64,000 nt of DNA, taken from assembly GCF_015668195.1 (NCBI RefSeq), contig NZ_JADPFC010000002.1, forward strand, positions 1-64,000. Reading direction: 5' to 3'. This document shows, piece by piece, positions 16,016 to 25,956 of this stretch (position 1 is its first letter; each line of letters opens with the position of its first letter). A program made the translations under genes and the position numbers. Source of the DNA: Romboutsia_C sp015668195 (GTDB lineage Bacteria > Bacillota > Clostridia > Peptostreptococcales > Peptostreptococcaceae). Under the pieces are notes generated by a model, which made no database searches, was not told the DNA's origin, and worked only from the letters and a program-made list of their open reading frames with translations.

Positions 16016-16980
16016 GATAATGAATCAAATATAAATTTTCCACTCTCCGTTAAATCATTTAAATTCCATCCACTTAGCTTTTCAACATTTGGATCTATAG
16101 CTGAATATGGCTCATCTTTATTACTTAATGACCAGTTTACCCAACTTATATTATTTTTTTTCAAGTAATCTAAAAACTCTGTAGCTTTATTAAAATCTAT
16201 ATTATTTGTGCCTTTTTCTGGGCTTAATCCCCATTCCGAAACAAATACAGCTATATTATTTTTTATAGCTTCTTCTATTAAATACTTATAACCGCCTTCA
16301 CAACTTCCTGTGTATAAATGATATGTATACATTATATTATCGTATTCTAAAGGATCATTTATAGGACTTTTAAGGTCTACACAATAATTTGGCGTGCCAA
16401 CAAGTATAATTGCATCAGGTGAATTCTTTCTTATTATAGGTATTATTATATTTGCATAGTCTTTAATATCTTGCCAACTTGTTTCTCCACTTGGTTCGTT
16501 AAATATTTCATATATAACTCCAGGTTCATCTTTGTATCTTCTAGAAATATCATCAAAGAATTCCTTTGCTTTTTCTATATTTTCATTTGGGTCTTTATCT
16601 TTTAAAGTATGCCAATCTACTATAGCATACATATCTGCTCCTAATACATTTTCTATTGTATTAAGAAGTATTTTTTTAGACTCTTTAGAGTTATATATAT
16701 ATCCTTTATTTTGTTCTGTGTACATAGCTATTCTAAATACATTAGCCCCATAATCTCTTATAGTTTTTAGAGATCTATAATTAGTATATTCTGGATACCA
16801 CATAAGCCCATGACTACTCATACCTTTTAATCTCATTATTTTTCCATCTTCATTTACTAACTGGCCATCTTTTACAGAAAGCTTTCCATTTTCACTCACA
16901 CCAAGATTATATTCGTCCTTATCCTTATTCACTATAAATTTTAAATTTAATAATATACTTAATATACATAAAATTAACAA
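16006..16980 (-). CDS. ccsZ: GH5-family endoglucanase of the cellulose operon (CcsZ)
   Basis: A glycoside hydrolase family 5 endo-beta-1,4-glucanase with an N-terminal membrane anchor or signal (LILCILSILLNLKFIV). Catalytic-site motifs visible are RLKGMSSHGLMWYPE, VDWHTL, YEIFNEPSG (acid/base Glu), YTYHLYTG and FVSEWGLS (nucleophile Glu). Cellulose synthase loci usually carry such an enzyme to trim or release the growing chain; the clostridial version is called CcsZ. The 5' end is unusual. A GAGGAG site (17027-17032) precedes the frame, but no ATG, GTG or TTG occurs in frame until a TTG at 16980, 46 nt past it. Initiation at an ATA (17022) would give a more normal MTIKNNKGIY-type signal start. 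The coordinate given is the conservative TTG. Confidence 0.85.
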   Translation of the reverse strand: MLILCILSILLNLKFIVNKDKDEYNLGVSENGKLSVKDGQLVNEDGKIMRLKGMSSHGLMWYPEYTNYRSLKTIRDYGANVFRIAMYTEQNKGYIYNSKESKKILLNTIENVLGADMYAIVDWHTLKDKDPNENIEKAKEFFDDISRRYKDEPGVIYEIFNEPSGETSWQDIKDYANIIIPIIRKNSPDAIILVGTPNYCVDLKSPINDPLEYDNIMYTYHLYTGSCEGGYKYLIEEAIKNNIAVFVSEWGLSPEKGTNNIDFNKATEFLDYLKKNNISWVNWSLSNKDEPYSAIDPNVEKLSGWNLNDLTESGKFIFDSLSKK

Positions 16981-17039
16981 TAATATTAATAAATATATTC
17001 CCTTATTATTCTTTATTGTTATTCAACTCCTCTTTATAT

Positions 17040-19322
17040 TTATACATTGGCAACTTCTTCTTTATATGTTGTAGTTTTTTCTGTTTTATTTATCCACCCT
17101 AGTAATATAGCTTTTAACTCTATATTATTAGATATCTCTTTCCAATTTTCTATATGGTACAATCTATTTCCATTATCTTCATTTACACTCTGTATTTTAC
17201 ACTTAAGTATTAAATCTTCACTAAGGTTTATATCCATAATATCTTGGTTATAATTGTTATTTCTAATCAATATATACTCATAGTTAAAGTTAATGATTTC
17301 AACACTTTGCCCTTCACTTGTTCTAACAAAAACTCCAAGTGGTATTCTAGGAAGCTTCCTATTTGAAAATGTTGTACTTTTAACCCTTTTTACAGTGTTA
17401 TTAAATAATTCTTTTATTGTGTTTGATTTCATTTTTGTAGGTAGTGTATGATCCCTATCATAAACTATCTGATAATACTCTCTCTTATTTTTTTCATCTA
17501 TATGGTTTATCTTAACACTGTATTTCCATTTATCTTTAACATTAGCTACATGAGCAATACTACCTTTAACAGATGCCTTATATCCTAAATAATATATACG
17601 TATATCTATATCTTCATCATATGGTATATACTCTGGTGTATCTAATATTATTGCCATACCCCCTTCTGATATATCTGAAGTAACACCTTTTAAAATATTA
17701 TTTTTAGTATGTATCTCTGCATTAAGTTTAGTGTAGTATCTTTCTTCATTTCTATAATTTACACGACTACACATAAAAAACACAGACATTATTAAAAAAT
17801 ATAGATTCATTATAGACCAATATACTAATACAAGACCACCTATAGCTTTATATTTAATGATTTCTTCAATGCTGAAAATTAGCCCTATAAGTGTCGCTAT
17901 TATTAAAATAATATGTGGTATTGCATAATGTATCTCAGTATTTTTAGATGAAACTCTATTTTTAGGCGTTACAGCAAATTTCTTAAGCTTTATACCTATA
18001 GTCTCTAAAAATATAGGTATAATCATATACGGAAATATTATAGTATCTACAATATTACTCCATTTTTGATTTCTAATATTACCTGATAATACTCTAAGTG
18101 CACAATTATAAAGTATATAAGAAGGCATCCATATAAATAAAAGTTCTTTAAAGGAACATTCTACTACTACAAGACCAAATACTGTATAAAGTATTGGTGA
18201 TATTATATATACAAAACGTCTAAAAAATGTTCCCCAATATAAAAGACATGTTATATAGCTTAACTTAGATCTTATAGGTAAGTTACTAAATAAAAATTTA
18301 AAACTCCTTAGAGTTTGTACACACCCACGTCCCCATCTTTGACGTTGTTTTAAAAGACTTTTGAAATCTGTCGGAGCAAGGCCATTTGCTAACACTTTAG
18401 GTATTGCATAACATCTATACCCATTAGCTTGTATTTTCATACCCGTTGCAAAATCTTCGGTTATAGTTCCTACAGTTATCCCTCCAGCCTCTTCAAGGGC
18501 TTGTCTTGAGATAACAGTATTTGACCCTGCATATATTGGTGAATTTGTACGGTTTCTACCTACATTTACTTCCTTAAAGAAATAGTCTTGTTCATTTGGT
18601 ATATTTTGTTCTGCGAATAAATTATATTGAAATAAATCTGGATTATAAAAACTTTGTGGTGTTTGTATAAACCCTATCTTATAGTCTTTATCTATTTCAT
18701 CTTTTTCACGCTTTACCCAATTTTTATTTTCATCTTTTTTCATTAGTGGTAAGTAAAAGTAAGGAATAGTTTCCATTAAAAAATCACTTCTTGGAATCAT
18801 ATCAGCATCAAAAGTTACTATAAGCGGAGAGTCTGTTTTTGATAATGCATTATTTATATTTCCAGCTTTGGCATGCTTATTATCTTCTGGCTTTATTCCT
18901 ATATATCCTATTCCCATTTTTTTCGCTAAAAGCTTCATTTCTAATCTATCACTATCATCACATATATATACATGAACTTTACTTTTGTCTGGATAGTCCA
19001 TATGTATACATCCATTTATCGTCTTATATAAAAGTTCTGTCGACTCACTGTGAGTGGCTATAAATACATCTACATGCGGATACCAATAATTTGGTATATC
19101 TGGTTTTTCTGGGCATTTATCTGAGCTTAAGTTTCTGTAGTGTGAGAAAGCTTCAATAATTCCAACAGCTTCAGATGTAACTAATAATAATCCCGCTATA
19201 AAAGATATTAAACCATAGTCTACGGGAATTGTAAAAAACATACGCCATCCTATATATATTAAGGATGACACACCTGCTCCTACTAATAATATTTTTCTTT
19301 TTAGTTTGGTACTTTTTTTCAT
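17040..19322 (-). CDS. ccsA: Cellulose synthase catalytic subunit with PilZ domain (CcsA/BcsA-like)
   Basis: A 760-residue membrane glycosyltransferase family 2 enzyme that polymerises glucose from UDP-glucose and exports the chain. Two N-terminal membrane helices (about 10-60) are followed by the catalytic domain with all four motifs: Asp122/123 (ICDDSD), DAD 172-174, TED 288-290 and QxxRW 326-330. Several membrane helices follow (about 350-515). A PilZ domain comes next, with the c-di-GMP-binding residues RNEER 524-528 and DISEGG 550-555. A further C-terminal region of about 150 residues repeats a PilZ-like start (RKLPRIP). The enzyme is therefore probably switched on by cyclic di-GMP. It lies 16 nt after the CotH-type gene, with a GGGGGG site before the ATG. 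Confidence 0.93.
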   Translation of the reverse strand: MKKSTKLKRKILLVGAGVSSLIYIGWRMFFTIPVDYGLISFIAGLLLVTSEAVGIIEAFSHYRNLSSDKCPEKPDIPNYWYPHVDVFIATHSESTELLYKTINGCIHMDYPDKSKVHVYICDDSDRLEMKLLAKKMGIGYIGIKPEDNKHAKAGNINNALSKTDSPLIVTFDADMIPRSDFLMETIPYFYLPLMKKDENKNWVKREKDEIDKDYKIGFIQTPQSFYNPDLFQYNLFAEQNIPNEQDYFFKEVNVGRNRTNSPIYAGSNTVISRQALEEAGGITVGTITEDFATGMKIQANGYRCYAIPKVLANGLAPTDFKSLLKQRQRWGRGCVQTLRSFKFLFSNLPIRSKLSYITCLLYWGTFFRRFVYIISPILYTVFGLVVVECSFKELLFIWMPSYILYNCALRVLSGNIRNQKWSNIVDTIIFPYMIIPIFLETIGIKLKKFAVTPKNRVSSKNTEIHYAIPHIILIIATLIGLIFSIEEIIKYKAIGGLVLVYWSIMNLYFLIMSVFFMCSRVNYRNEERYYTKLNAEIHTKNNILKGVTSDISEGGMAIILDTPEYIPYDEDIDIRIYYLGYKASVKGSIAHVANVKDKWKYSVKINHIDEKNKREYYQIVYDRDHTLPTKMKSNTIKELFNNTVKRVKSTTFSNRKLPRIPLGVFVRTSEGQSVEIINFNYEYILIRNNNYNQDIMDINLSEDLILKCKIQSVNEDNGNRLYHIENWKEISNNIELKAILLGWINKTEKTTTYKEEVANV

Positions 19323-19338
19323 AACTCCCCCCTATTTG

Positions 19339-20979
19339 TTAGTATCTTTCAACTAATATAATAGATATTATAAACACACCTATAAATATTACGGATAAAA
19401 TTGTGGATGTTGCTATTTTACCTTTTTTTCCAAATATAAAATCACTTACCTTTTGTGTTGTAATTTTTGTATTTTCTTCTAAGCCTTTTTCACTAAATTG
19501 ATAAAGCGAGTCTATATTTTCATCTAACCATCTTCCATGTTCGATTAAAATATTTTTCATCTTTTCTATTTCTTCTATATATGTTTTTGTATTTCTATCT
19601 ATTATATTTCCTTCTTTATCTACTGAATCAAATAGGTATTTTCCTTTATAAAAGTATCCCCATCTATTCCAGTCTCTCATTTGTGCTGGTCCTATAAATG
19701 CTATGGTTTCATCTATGTATTTTAATAAATTCTCTTCTGATAAAACTTTTTTTCGAAGTTCATGATATCGTTCTATTAGTTTTTTTGTAAAATCACTACT
19801 TCTAAGTAGTTGCCTAAACCAAGGCGTATCATGCATTGCTGTTGAATTTTTTTTTAGTTCATATCTTTTACTATTATCTAGCATCATATCAAAATCCCAA
19901 ACAGGTCCAATTTTTAACTTCTCATTAACATCTTTATACATATATGTTGAATGGTACCCTGCATCATAATTTGCAAAAAATTCATTAATAATAAAATAGT
20001 CTATAAATGATTCTTCATCTATATAATCCCTATATTTATAAAACTCCTCTGGTTTATATGAAAATAGAGACTTTTCAATGTTATTAATATCTTTTGTTAT
20101 GTAATTTATAGTATTATCAGTTATATCTTTTTTAGATGGATACTTTACATCCAAATATCCTGTAGTTAATTTATTCTTCATTCCATAATTCTCTAGTATA
20201 ACACCTGTTTCATCATATCTATCTCTTCTTAAAAGATATGATGAAATTGTCTTATTTTTATCATAATCTGATATGTTGACTCTATCTTCACCTTGTTTTA
20301 TATTCTCCATTAAAAGGTATACACCTTCATATGTATATTTTTCTCCATCTTTCATAACTACTTCACAATATCTTACATCAGGAGTGTATGGCATTATCTC
20401 ACCAGCAATATTTAATCCAATATAGTTTCTAAGTAAAGACTTATCTATAAATGAAATGTTTAAAATCCATTCATGATCTTTTCCCATACCTAATACATCT
20501 TCTTTATTGTTACTTCCATCTGAATTTATAAATTTCATAAGATACTGTTTTTTATCAAATGTTAAAGATGTATTTCCTCTTAGTTTAATACGCATATCTG
20601 ACTTTATCGAAGGCTTATCATTTATATGATTTATCTTTTCTTTATTATTAATAATAGATATTTTTCCTTTTACATATGCATCATGGTTTATTGGAACATA
20701 GTAACCCTTCTCATCATCCCACCTACTATCTGGCTTTGGTTTTTCTCCATTAGTATCAATTATAACTAATGGTAAATTAGTACTAAAATTATCTTTTATA
20801 GTATTGTCTTTATTGACCATATCATAATTAGTTTTTTCATCTACATTATCCATTTTATGATGGTGATATCTATTTGATATATTATTTTCAAGAAATTTTC
20901 CATATAATAAAGATCCTAATATTAATACCACTCCAAATATAAGTGCTATACTTCTTTTAGATAATTTATCTAGCTTCAT
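19339..20979 (-). CDS. CotH-type kinase-like protein with two membrane anchors
   Basis: A 546-residue protein with one membrane helix near the N-terminus (about 12-28) and another at the very C-terminus (TSTILSVIFIGVFIISIILV). The CotH kinase-like domain lies between them: KMRGNTS-type segment RIKLRGNTSLTFDKKQYLMKF (given in family notation), EVVMKDGEKYTYEGVYLLMENI, and the GPVWDFDMMLDN metal-binding motif. CotH proteins are atypical protein kinases in spore coats. In polysaccharide loci with VTC and DUF4956 proteins their target is unknown, and an extracellular anchoring or modification role is an inference. The start overlaps the upstream gene's stop by 4 nt (ATGA). Confidence 0.85.
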   Translation of the reverse strand: MKLDKLSKRSIALIFGVVLILGSLLYGKFLENNISNRYHHHKMDNVDEKTNYDMVNKDNTIKDNFSTNLPLVIIDTNGEKPKPDSRWDDEKGYYVPINHDAYVKGKISIINNKEKINHINDKPSIKSDMRIKLRGNTSLTFDKKQYLMKFINSDGSNNKEDVLGMGKDHEWILNISFIDKSLLRNYIGLNIAGEIMPYTPDVRYCEVVMKDGEKYTYEGVYLLMENIKQGEDRVNISDYDKNKTISSYLLRRDRYDETGVILENYGMKNKLTTGYLDVKYPSKKDITDNTINYITKDINNIEKSLFSYKPEEFYKYRDYIDEESFIDYFIINEFFANYDAGYHSTYMYKDVNEKLKIGPVWDFDMMLDNSKRYELKKNSTAMHDTPWFRQLLRSSDFTKKLIERYHELRKKVLSEENLLKYIDETIAFIGPAQMRDWNRWGYFYKGKYLFDSVDKEGNIIDRNTKTYIEEIEKMKNILIEHGRWLDENIDSLYQFSEKGLEENTKITTQKVSDFIFGKKGKIATSTILSVIFIGVFIISIILVERY

Positions 20980-21656
20980 CGATTAATATCCTCATTTTGG
21001 CATACTAAATTTACAGCGTCTACACCATCTATTTCATAAAGCCCTTTAGTAATATTAATTCCTTTTTTATTAGATATTTCTATGAGTTTTTGTGATAACT
21101 CATATATATACTCTATCCTACTAGATGTAGTATTTTTTACTCTCATATTAGCCTTTCCATCATAAGCAATTAATACTTTTTTTTCTATATCTTCCTCAGC
21201 ATCATTTTTTGCGTGAATTATAAGTAAAAATCTATCATTTGACTTAACATAACCAAATATAAGAAGGAATAAGAATATAATTCCGCTTCCCATAGATGGT
21301 ATTACATATTCAGATACTCCGCAACATATCCCTACAACAATACACCAAAATATATAAACAGTATCTCTTGGGTCTTTTATAGCAGTTCTAAAACGTACTA
21401 TAGACAATGCCCCTACCATACCAAGTGATAAAGCTATGTTATTGCCTATAACCCCCATAACCATAGTAGTTATAATTGTAAGCATAACCAAAGATACATT
21501 AAATCTAGCACTATATACTGCTCTTGAGTGTGAATATCTATACGATAGATAAATAACTATACTTAATATAATTGCCACTAAAAAATTCATACCAACTTGT
21601 TCTATTGGTACTACTCCATTGTTTTCTTGTAAATACTTTAATAATGTTTCTTTCAT
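20976..21656 (-). CDS. DUF4956 membrane protein
   Basis: A 226-residue protein with four predicted membrane helices in the first 140 residues (for example FLVAIILSIVIYLSYRY and NVSLVMLTIITTMVMGVIG) and the conserved loop GALSIVRFRTAIKDPRDT that marks the DUF4956 family. The cytoplasmic C-terminal domain has about 90 residues. Its biochemical role is unknown. The family is repeatedly found beside VTC-domain and CotH genes, which is the arrangement here. Close spacing on both sides (11 nt upstream, 4-nt overlap downstream) places it firmly in the operon. Confidence 0.88.
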   Translation of the reverse strand: MKETLLKYLQENNGVVPIEQVGMNFLVAIILSIVIYLSYRYSHSRAVYSARFNVSLVMLTIITTMVMGVIGNNIALSLGMVGALSIVRFRTAIKDPRDTVYIFWCIVVGICCGVSEYVIPSMGSGIIFLFLLIFGYVKSNDRFLLIIHAKNDAEEDIEKKVLIAYDGKANMRVKNTTSSRIEYIYELSQKLIEISNKKGINITKGLYEIDGVDAVNLVCQNEDINR

Positions 21657-21666
21657 AAATCCTCCC

Positions 21667-22356
21667 CTAAATATAACTAATACTTCTAGAAATACAGTAT
21701 TTACTCGCTGATATTTCTGACTTATCAGCTATATCTATAATGTCTTTTACATAACTTAATAAAAAATTGTTGTATTTTACTTCTAATACATTTTGCTCTG
21801 TAACATTATATAGACCTAATGAAGTAGAAAATATATCGTAGCTTGATTCTGTTGACTTTATATTCGTATCTATTGTTATACGTATGTTATTTTCAGGAAC
21901 CATATACGCTAACCTATTATATTCAACAATACACTTAGGCCTATATAAATTAGTTTGCATGATATAAAATAATTCATTGGAAAATTCAGTATCTATCTCT
22001 CTTAAAACACTGTAATCTCCATTTATGAGTCTTTTTGAACTACATTTGTCTATAATTAAAGAACGCTTGATTTGATTTTCTCCCTTTTTTTCTTTCAACT
22101 CTAATTTAAGTTTTTCAGATGCAGGATTATAAGTCCTTAATCTTATCTTTCTTCTATTTTCAAGTCCATTTTCTTTATCCCAGTAATCATTATCATATAC
22201 TGTATCAAAATATAAAGATCTAACTAAATATCCATCAATATTATTGAATTTATCCTCTTTCAAAGAAGCTTGTAGCATATTCTTTAATTTTAAAACTGTA
22301 AAATGTGAAATCTCATATTTTTTTTCAGTCCTCATTACTATAAGCTGATTAGACAC
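21667..22356 (-). CDS. VTC-domain (polyphosphate polymerase-like) protein
   Basis: A 229-residue protein of the VTC domain family, which shares the tunnel fold of CYTH/triphosphate-tunnel enzymes. The basic, acidic-lined tunnel motifs are visible: MRTEKKYEIS at the start, YFDT, RRKIRLRTYN, KLELKEKKG, CIVEYNRLAY, RITIDTNI and VLEVKYNNFLLSY. Yeast Vtc4 with this domain makes polyphosphate; stand-alone bacterial members are mostly uncharacterised. The start is a GTG 8 nt after AGGAGG. It is the first gene of the exopolysaccharide operon. Confidence 0.85.
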   Translation of the reverse strand: MSNQLIVMRTEKKYEISHFTVLKLKNMLQASLKEDKFNNIDGYLVRSLYFDTVYDNDYWDKENGLENRRKIRLRTYNPASEKLKLELKEKKGENQIKRSLIIDKCSSKRLINGDYSVLREIDTEFSNELFYIMQTNLYRPKCIVEYNRLAYMVPENNIRITIDTNIKSTESSYDIFSTSLGLYNVTEQNVLEVKYNNFLLSYVKDIIDIADKSEISASKYCISRSISYI

Positions 22357-22471
22357 ATATTTTACCTCCTTTCATTTCAAATTTTAATAATATATTCCAT
22401 TTATTCCCAAATATTCAATATTTTATCATTAAATAATTATATTACAAAATATTTTTATGTACAATAAAAAA

Positions 22472-22505
22472 ATAATGGCCTTAGAGCATGTTCTAAGACC
22501 ATTAT
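22472..22505. terminator. Terminator after phosphoglucomutase
   Basis: ATAATGGCCTTAGA and TCTAAGACCATTAT arms (one mismatch) with a 6-nt loop, downstream of the minus-strand gene. Confidence 0.7.
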
Positions 22506-22542
22506 CTTTCATTAAAATTTATTATTTTTACTAAATTATATA

Positions 22543-24234
22543 TTAAACTAATTTTTCTAAAACACTATCTACAAATGCTCTTATACCGTCAACATTTAAA
22601 GTAGCATCATTTTCAGTATCACCCTTAGTAGCTATATAAAACTTTAACTTAGGCTCTGTACCAGATGGTCTAATAGCAAGCCAAGAACCATCTTCTAAGA
22701 AATACTTAATTACATTAGCACTTGGAAGATTATCTATTCCTTTTAAGTAATCTTTAAAATCAACAACCTTAGAGTTGTTTATTTCATTTATTTCATTATC
22801 TCTAAAGTATGTCATTATATCCTTAATCTTTGCTATACCTTCTATACCTTTTAAAGTTAAAGATATAGTTTCTTCTTTAAAGTATCCATACTTTTCATAA
22901 AGTTTAATTAATCCTTCGTATAAACTCATATTGTTAGAAGCATAATAAACTGCCATCTCTGCTATTAAAAGTGATGTAACAACAGCATCCTTATCTCTAG
23001 CATGAGTTCCTACTAAATATCCGTAGCTTTCTTCATATCCAAATAAGTATGAATTAGACTTAGTCTCTTCAAATGATTTTATCTTCTCTCCTATAAACTT
23101 AAATCCTGTAAGTACATTTAAAACATCTATATTATTATCTTTTGCAATGTCTGCACCAAATTCAGATGTAACTATAGTCTTTATAAGTACTGGATTTTCT
23201 TCTAGTCTATTAGCTTCTTTTCTTCCTTCTATTATATAGTTTGTAAGCATTCCTCCAATTTGATTTCCTGTAAGCATTTGATAATCACCATTTACAGTCT
23301 TAACAGCAACACCAACTCTATCACAATCAGGATCAGTAGCTATTACTAAATCAGCTCCTACTTCTTTAGCTAAGTTAATTCCTCTAACTAGTGCTTTTTT
23401 ATCTTCTGGATTAGGATACTCTATACCAGAAAAATTAGGGTCTGGATTTTCTTCTTCACTAACTACCATTACATTTTCAAATCCAATTTCTTTTAAAGCT
23501 CTTCTTATAGGAACATTTCCTGTTCCACAAAGTGGAGTGTATACTATTTTAAAATCTTTTCCAAACTTATCTATTAAATCTTTTCTTATAACTTGAGTTT
23601 TTACAGCTTCTATAAAATCAGTATCTTCTTTTTCATCAAGCTTAATAACTAAATCTTTATTTTCATCAGTAAGTGTTGGTATAGTACTATAATCTACTAT
23701 AGAGTTTATTTCATCAGTTATAGCACTTGCAATGTGTGGCATAACTTGTGCTCCATCTTCCCAGTATACTTTGTATCCATTATATTCTGGTGGATTGTGA
23801 CTAGCAGTTATAACAACACCTGCTATAGCATTTAAATTTCTAACTGCAAAAGATAATTCTGGTGTAGTTCTTAAAGAATCAAATATATAAGCCTTTATAC
23901 CACATGCTGCTAGTGTATTTGCAGTTTCTATGCAAAACTCTCTAGACATATGTCTATTGTCATGTGCTATAACTACTCCTCTATCTTTTTCGCTATTTGC
24001 GTTTTTTAATATGTAATTAGCAAGTCCAAAAGTAGCTCTTCTTACTGTATATATATTAATTCTGTTACTACCAGCAGCTATAACTCCTCTAAGCCCAGCA
24101 GTCCCAAATTCTAAATCAGTATAAAATCTATCTTCTATTTCTTTTTCATCATTTATGCTTAGTAATTCTTGTCTAGTTTTTTCATCAAAATATGGATTGT
24201 TTATCCATTCATGGTATCTTTCTTTGTAACTCAT
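22543..24234 (-). CDS. pgcA: Phosphoglucomutase / phosphomannomutase family enzyme
   Basis: A 563-residue alpha-D-phosphohexomutase of the PgcA/PGM2 size class. The catalytic phosphoserine loop is TASHNPPEYNGYKVYW, the metal loop DPDCDRVG, the sugar-specificity loop GYEESYGYLVG, and the phosphate-binding loop RPSGTEPKLKFY. It interconverts glucose 6-phosphate and glucose 1-phosphate. With GalU (34.7 kb) it supplies UDP-glucose for the cellulose synthase beside it and for the capsule operon. It ends in its own terminator, so it is not part of the cellulose operon. Confidence 0.92.
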   Translation of the reverse strand: MSYKERYHEWINNPYFDEKTRQELLSINDEKEIEDRFYTDLEFGTAGLRGVIAAGSNRINIYTVRRATFGLANYILKNANSEKDRGVVIAHDNRHMSREFCIETANTLAACGIKAYIFDSLRTTPELSFAVRNLNAIAGVVITASHNPPEYNGYKVYWEDGAQVMPHIASAITDEINSIVDYSTIPTLTDENKDLVIKLDEKEDTDFIEAVKTQVIRKDLIDKFGKDFKIVYTPLCGTGNVPIRRALKEIGFENVMVVSEEENPDPNFSGIEYPNPEDKKALVRGINLAKEVGADLVIATDPDCDRVGVAVKTVNGDYQMLTGNQIGGMLTNYIIEGRKEANRLEENPVLIKTIVTSEFGADIAKDNNIDVLNVLTGFKFIGEKIKSFEETKSNSYLFGYEESYGYLVGTHARDKDAVVTSLLIAEMAVYYASNNMSLYEGLIKLYEKYGYFKEETISLTLKGIEGIAKIKDIMTYFRDNEINEINNSKVVDFKDYLKGIDNLPSANVIKYFLEDGSWLAIRPSGTEPKLKFYIATKGDTENDATLNVDGIRAFVDSVLEKLV

Positions 24235-24370
24235 ATATACTCCTCCATGTCTTTGTATTTTTGTATATAATTTAGTAATATATTACATAATCGCTTAAAT
24301 AATTTTATCATAAATTTATCACAAAATTTGTAAATATATATATTTTTTATAAAAAATATTATAAAAATAA

Positions 24371-24396
24371 AAAAAGAGAGCTTATGCCCTCTTTTT
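24371..24396. terminator. Terminator after murJ
   Basis: AAAAAGAG and CTCTTTTT arms just past the stop codon of the minus-strand gene. Confidence 0.7.
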
Positions 24397-24408
24397 ATTT
24401 AGTGTATT

Positions 24409-25956
24409 TTATGCTCTATTTAATTTCTTCATAACCATCTTCTTAAGCATCTTAACTTCTCTAACTCTAAATTTACTAACAAGTACCCCATAAACAATAG
24501 CACCTACTAATACTGATATACCTGTAGCTATAACGTCTTGTATAAATCCAATACCTAATATACCACTAGATAACTTGTACACAAAGTATGTGGCAACACC
24601 CATTACAGCAGAAGCTATTAAAGACTTTACAAAAGTTCTTAATATTCTATCTTGTCCATAGTAACTTATCTTTTTCTTTAATCCTCTAAATAGTAATAAT
24701 ATACATATTATAGAAGATAAACTTGTAGCAAGTGCTAGTCCACCAAGTCCAAATACTTGCATTAAAGTAACATCAAAGAATATATTAGCAATAACTGCTA
24801 TTATACCATTTATCATAGGAGTTTTAGTGTCCTTTAATGAATAGTATACCTTACCTAATATATCTCTAAGTCCATAAGCAATCATACCAACAGAATAACA
24901 CATAAGAGCAATAGCCGTCATTTGAGTTGATGTTTCATTAAATGCTCCTCTTTGAAATAATATTCTAACTATAGGAGTAGCAAGTACTATTGCCCCAACA
25001 GTTATAGGTAATATTATTAAACTTACACAGTTTACACTAGTTGATACTGCTTCTGCAAACTTTTTCTGGTCATTAGTAGTAGATAGCTTTGCAAGTGTAG
25101 GATATATAACAGAACCGATAGTAGTTATAAATAATCCTAGAACAAAGAAATTAAGCTTGTTAGCACTATTAAGTGCTGCTATAACACCATCGCCTAAACT
25201 TGAAGCTAAACTTCTATCTGCCATAGCATTTACTTGGTTGACTGCAACCCCTATTAAAACAGGAAGTATTAGCCATATCATCTTTTTAAGGTATTTATCT
25301 TTAAGATTAACAATAGGCTTAAACTTATATCCATGCTTTATAGCAAAAGGAACTTGGAATAAAAATTGTGAAGCCATACCAATAAGTGCCCCTATTGCTA
25401 ATATATCAAAGTTCTTAGTAATTGCACCTATTATCATAGATATAATTATTATAATATTATTTGGAAGTTGCACCATACCTGGTATAGTGAAGTTTCCTTG
25501 TATTTGTAAGTAAGCTGTCATTATATTACTAAGACCTATAAATAAAACACCAACTATTATTATTCTTACAAAATCTACAGTTAGTGCAAGCTTATCACCA
25601 GTAAAACTAATAGCAAATAATTTTACTATAGGCTCTGCAAATATATAACCAAATATACTTAAAATTATACTTATTATACTAACTATACATAATATATTGT
25701 TTGCAAAATTTTGCGCTCTTTTCTTTCCACCATTTTCAAGTGCTTCTTGATATAGTGGTATAAATGTAGTAGAAAGGGCTACCCCAACAGCAGCAAACAC
25801 CACGACAGGTATATTCATAGCTGTTATATATACATCACTATAAGCACTCGTTCCATAAAAATACATTAGGACTATATCTCTTGTAAATCCTAGTATCTTT
25901 GATAGCATAGTAACTACCATAAGCCAAAATGCCGATTTTGCTAAATTATTACTCAT
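24409..25956 (-). CDS. murJ: MurJ-type lipid II flippase (first copy)
   Basis: A 515-residue polytopic protein of the MVF/MurJ branch of the MOP exporter superfamily with about 14 membrane helices. It has the N-terminal TMLSKILGFTRDIVLMYFYG, the VAVNQVNAMADRSLASSL segment and the RGAFNETST motif typical of MurJ. It flips lipid-linked peptidoglycan precursor across the membrane. A strongly similar second copy lies in the capsule operon (36.8 kb). The ATG used here is 5 nt after GGAGG; a more upstream ATG overlaps that site. It is monocistronic and away from sugar genes, so this copy is the better candidate for the housekeeping lipid II flippase. Confidence 0.88.
   Translation of the reverse strand: MSNNLAKSAFWLMVVTMLSKILGFTRDIVLMYFYGTSAYSDVYITAMNIPVVVFAAVGVALSTTFIPLYQEALENGGKKRAQNFANNILCIVSIISIILSIFGYIFAEPIVKLFAISFTGDKLALTVDFVRIIIVGVLFIGLSNIMTAYLQIQGNFTIPGMVQLPNNIIIIISMIIGAITKNFDILAIGALIGMASQFLFQVPFAIKHGYKFKPIVNLKDKYLKKMIWLILPVLIGVAVNQVNAMADRSLASSLGDGVIAALNSANKLNFFVLGLFITTIGSVIYPTLAKLSTTNDQKKFAEAVSTSVNCVSLIILPITVGAIVLATPIVRILFQRGAFNETSTQMTAIALMCYSVGMIAYGLRDILGKVYYSLKDTKTPMINGIIAVIANIFFDVTLMQVFGLGGLALATSLSSIICILLLFRGLKKKISYYGQDRILRTFVKSLIASAVMGVATYFVYKLSSGILGIGFIQDVIATGISVLVGAIVYGVLVSKFRVREVKMLKKMVMKKLNRA

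Noticed and set aside
22357..22471. c-di-GMP riboswitch ahead of the cellulose operon
   Set aside because: The leader is too short and AT-rich, and no GEMM-type motifs are visible. c-di-GMP control is expected through the PilZ domain instead.
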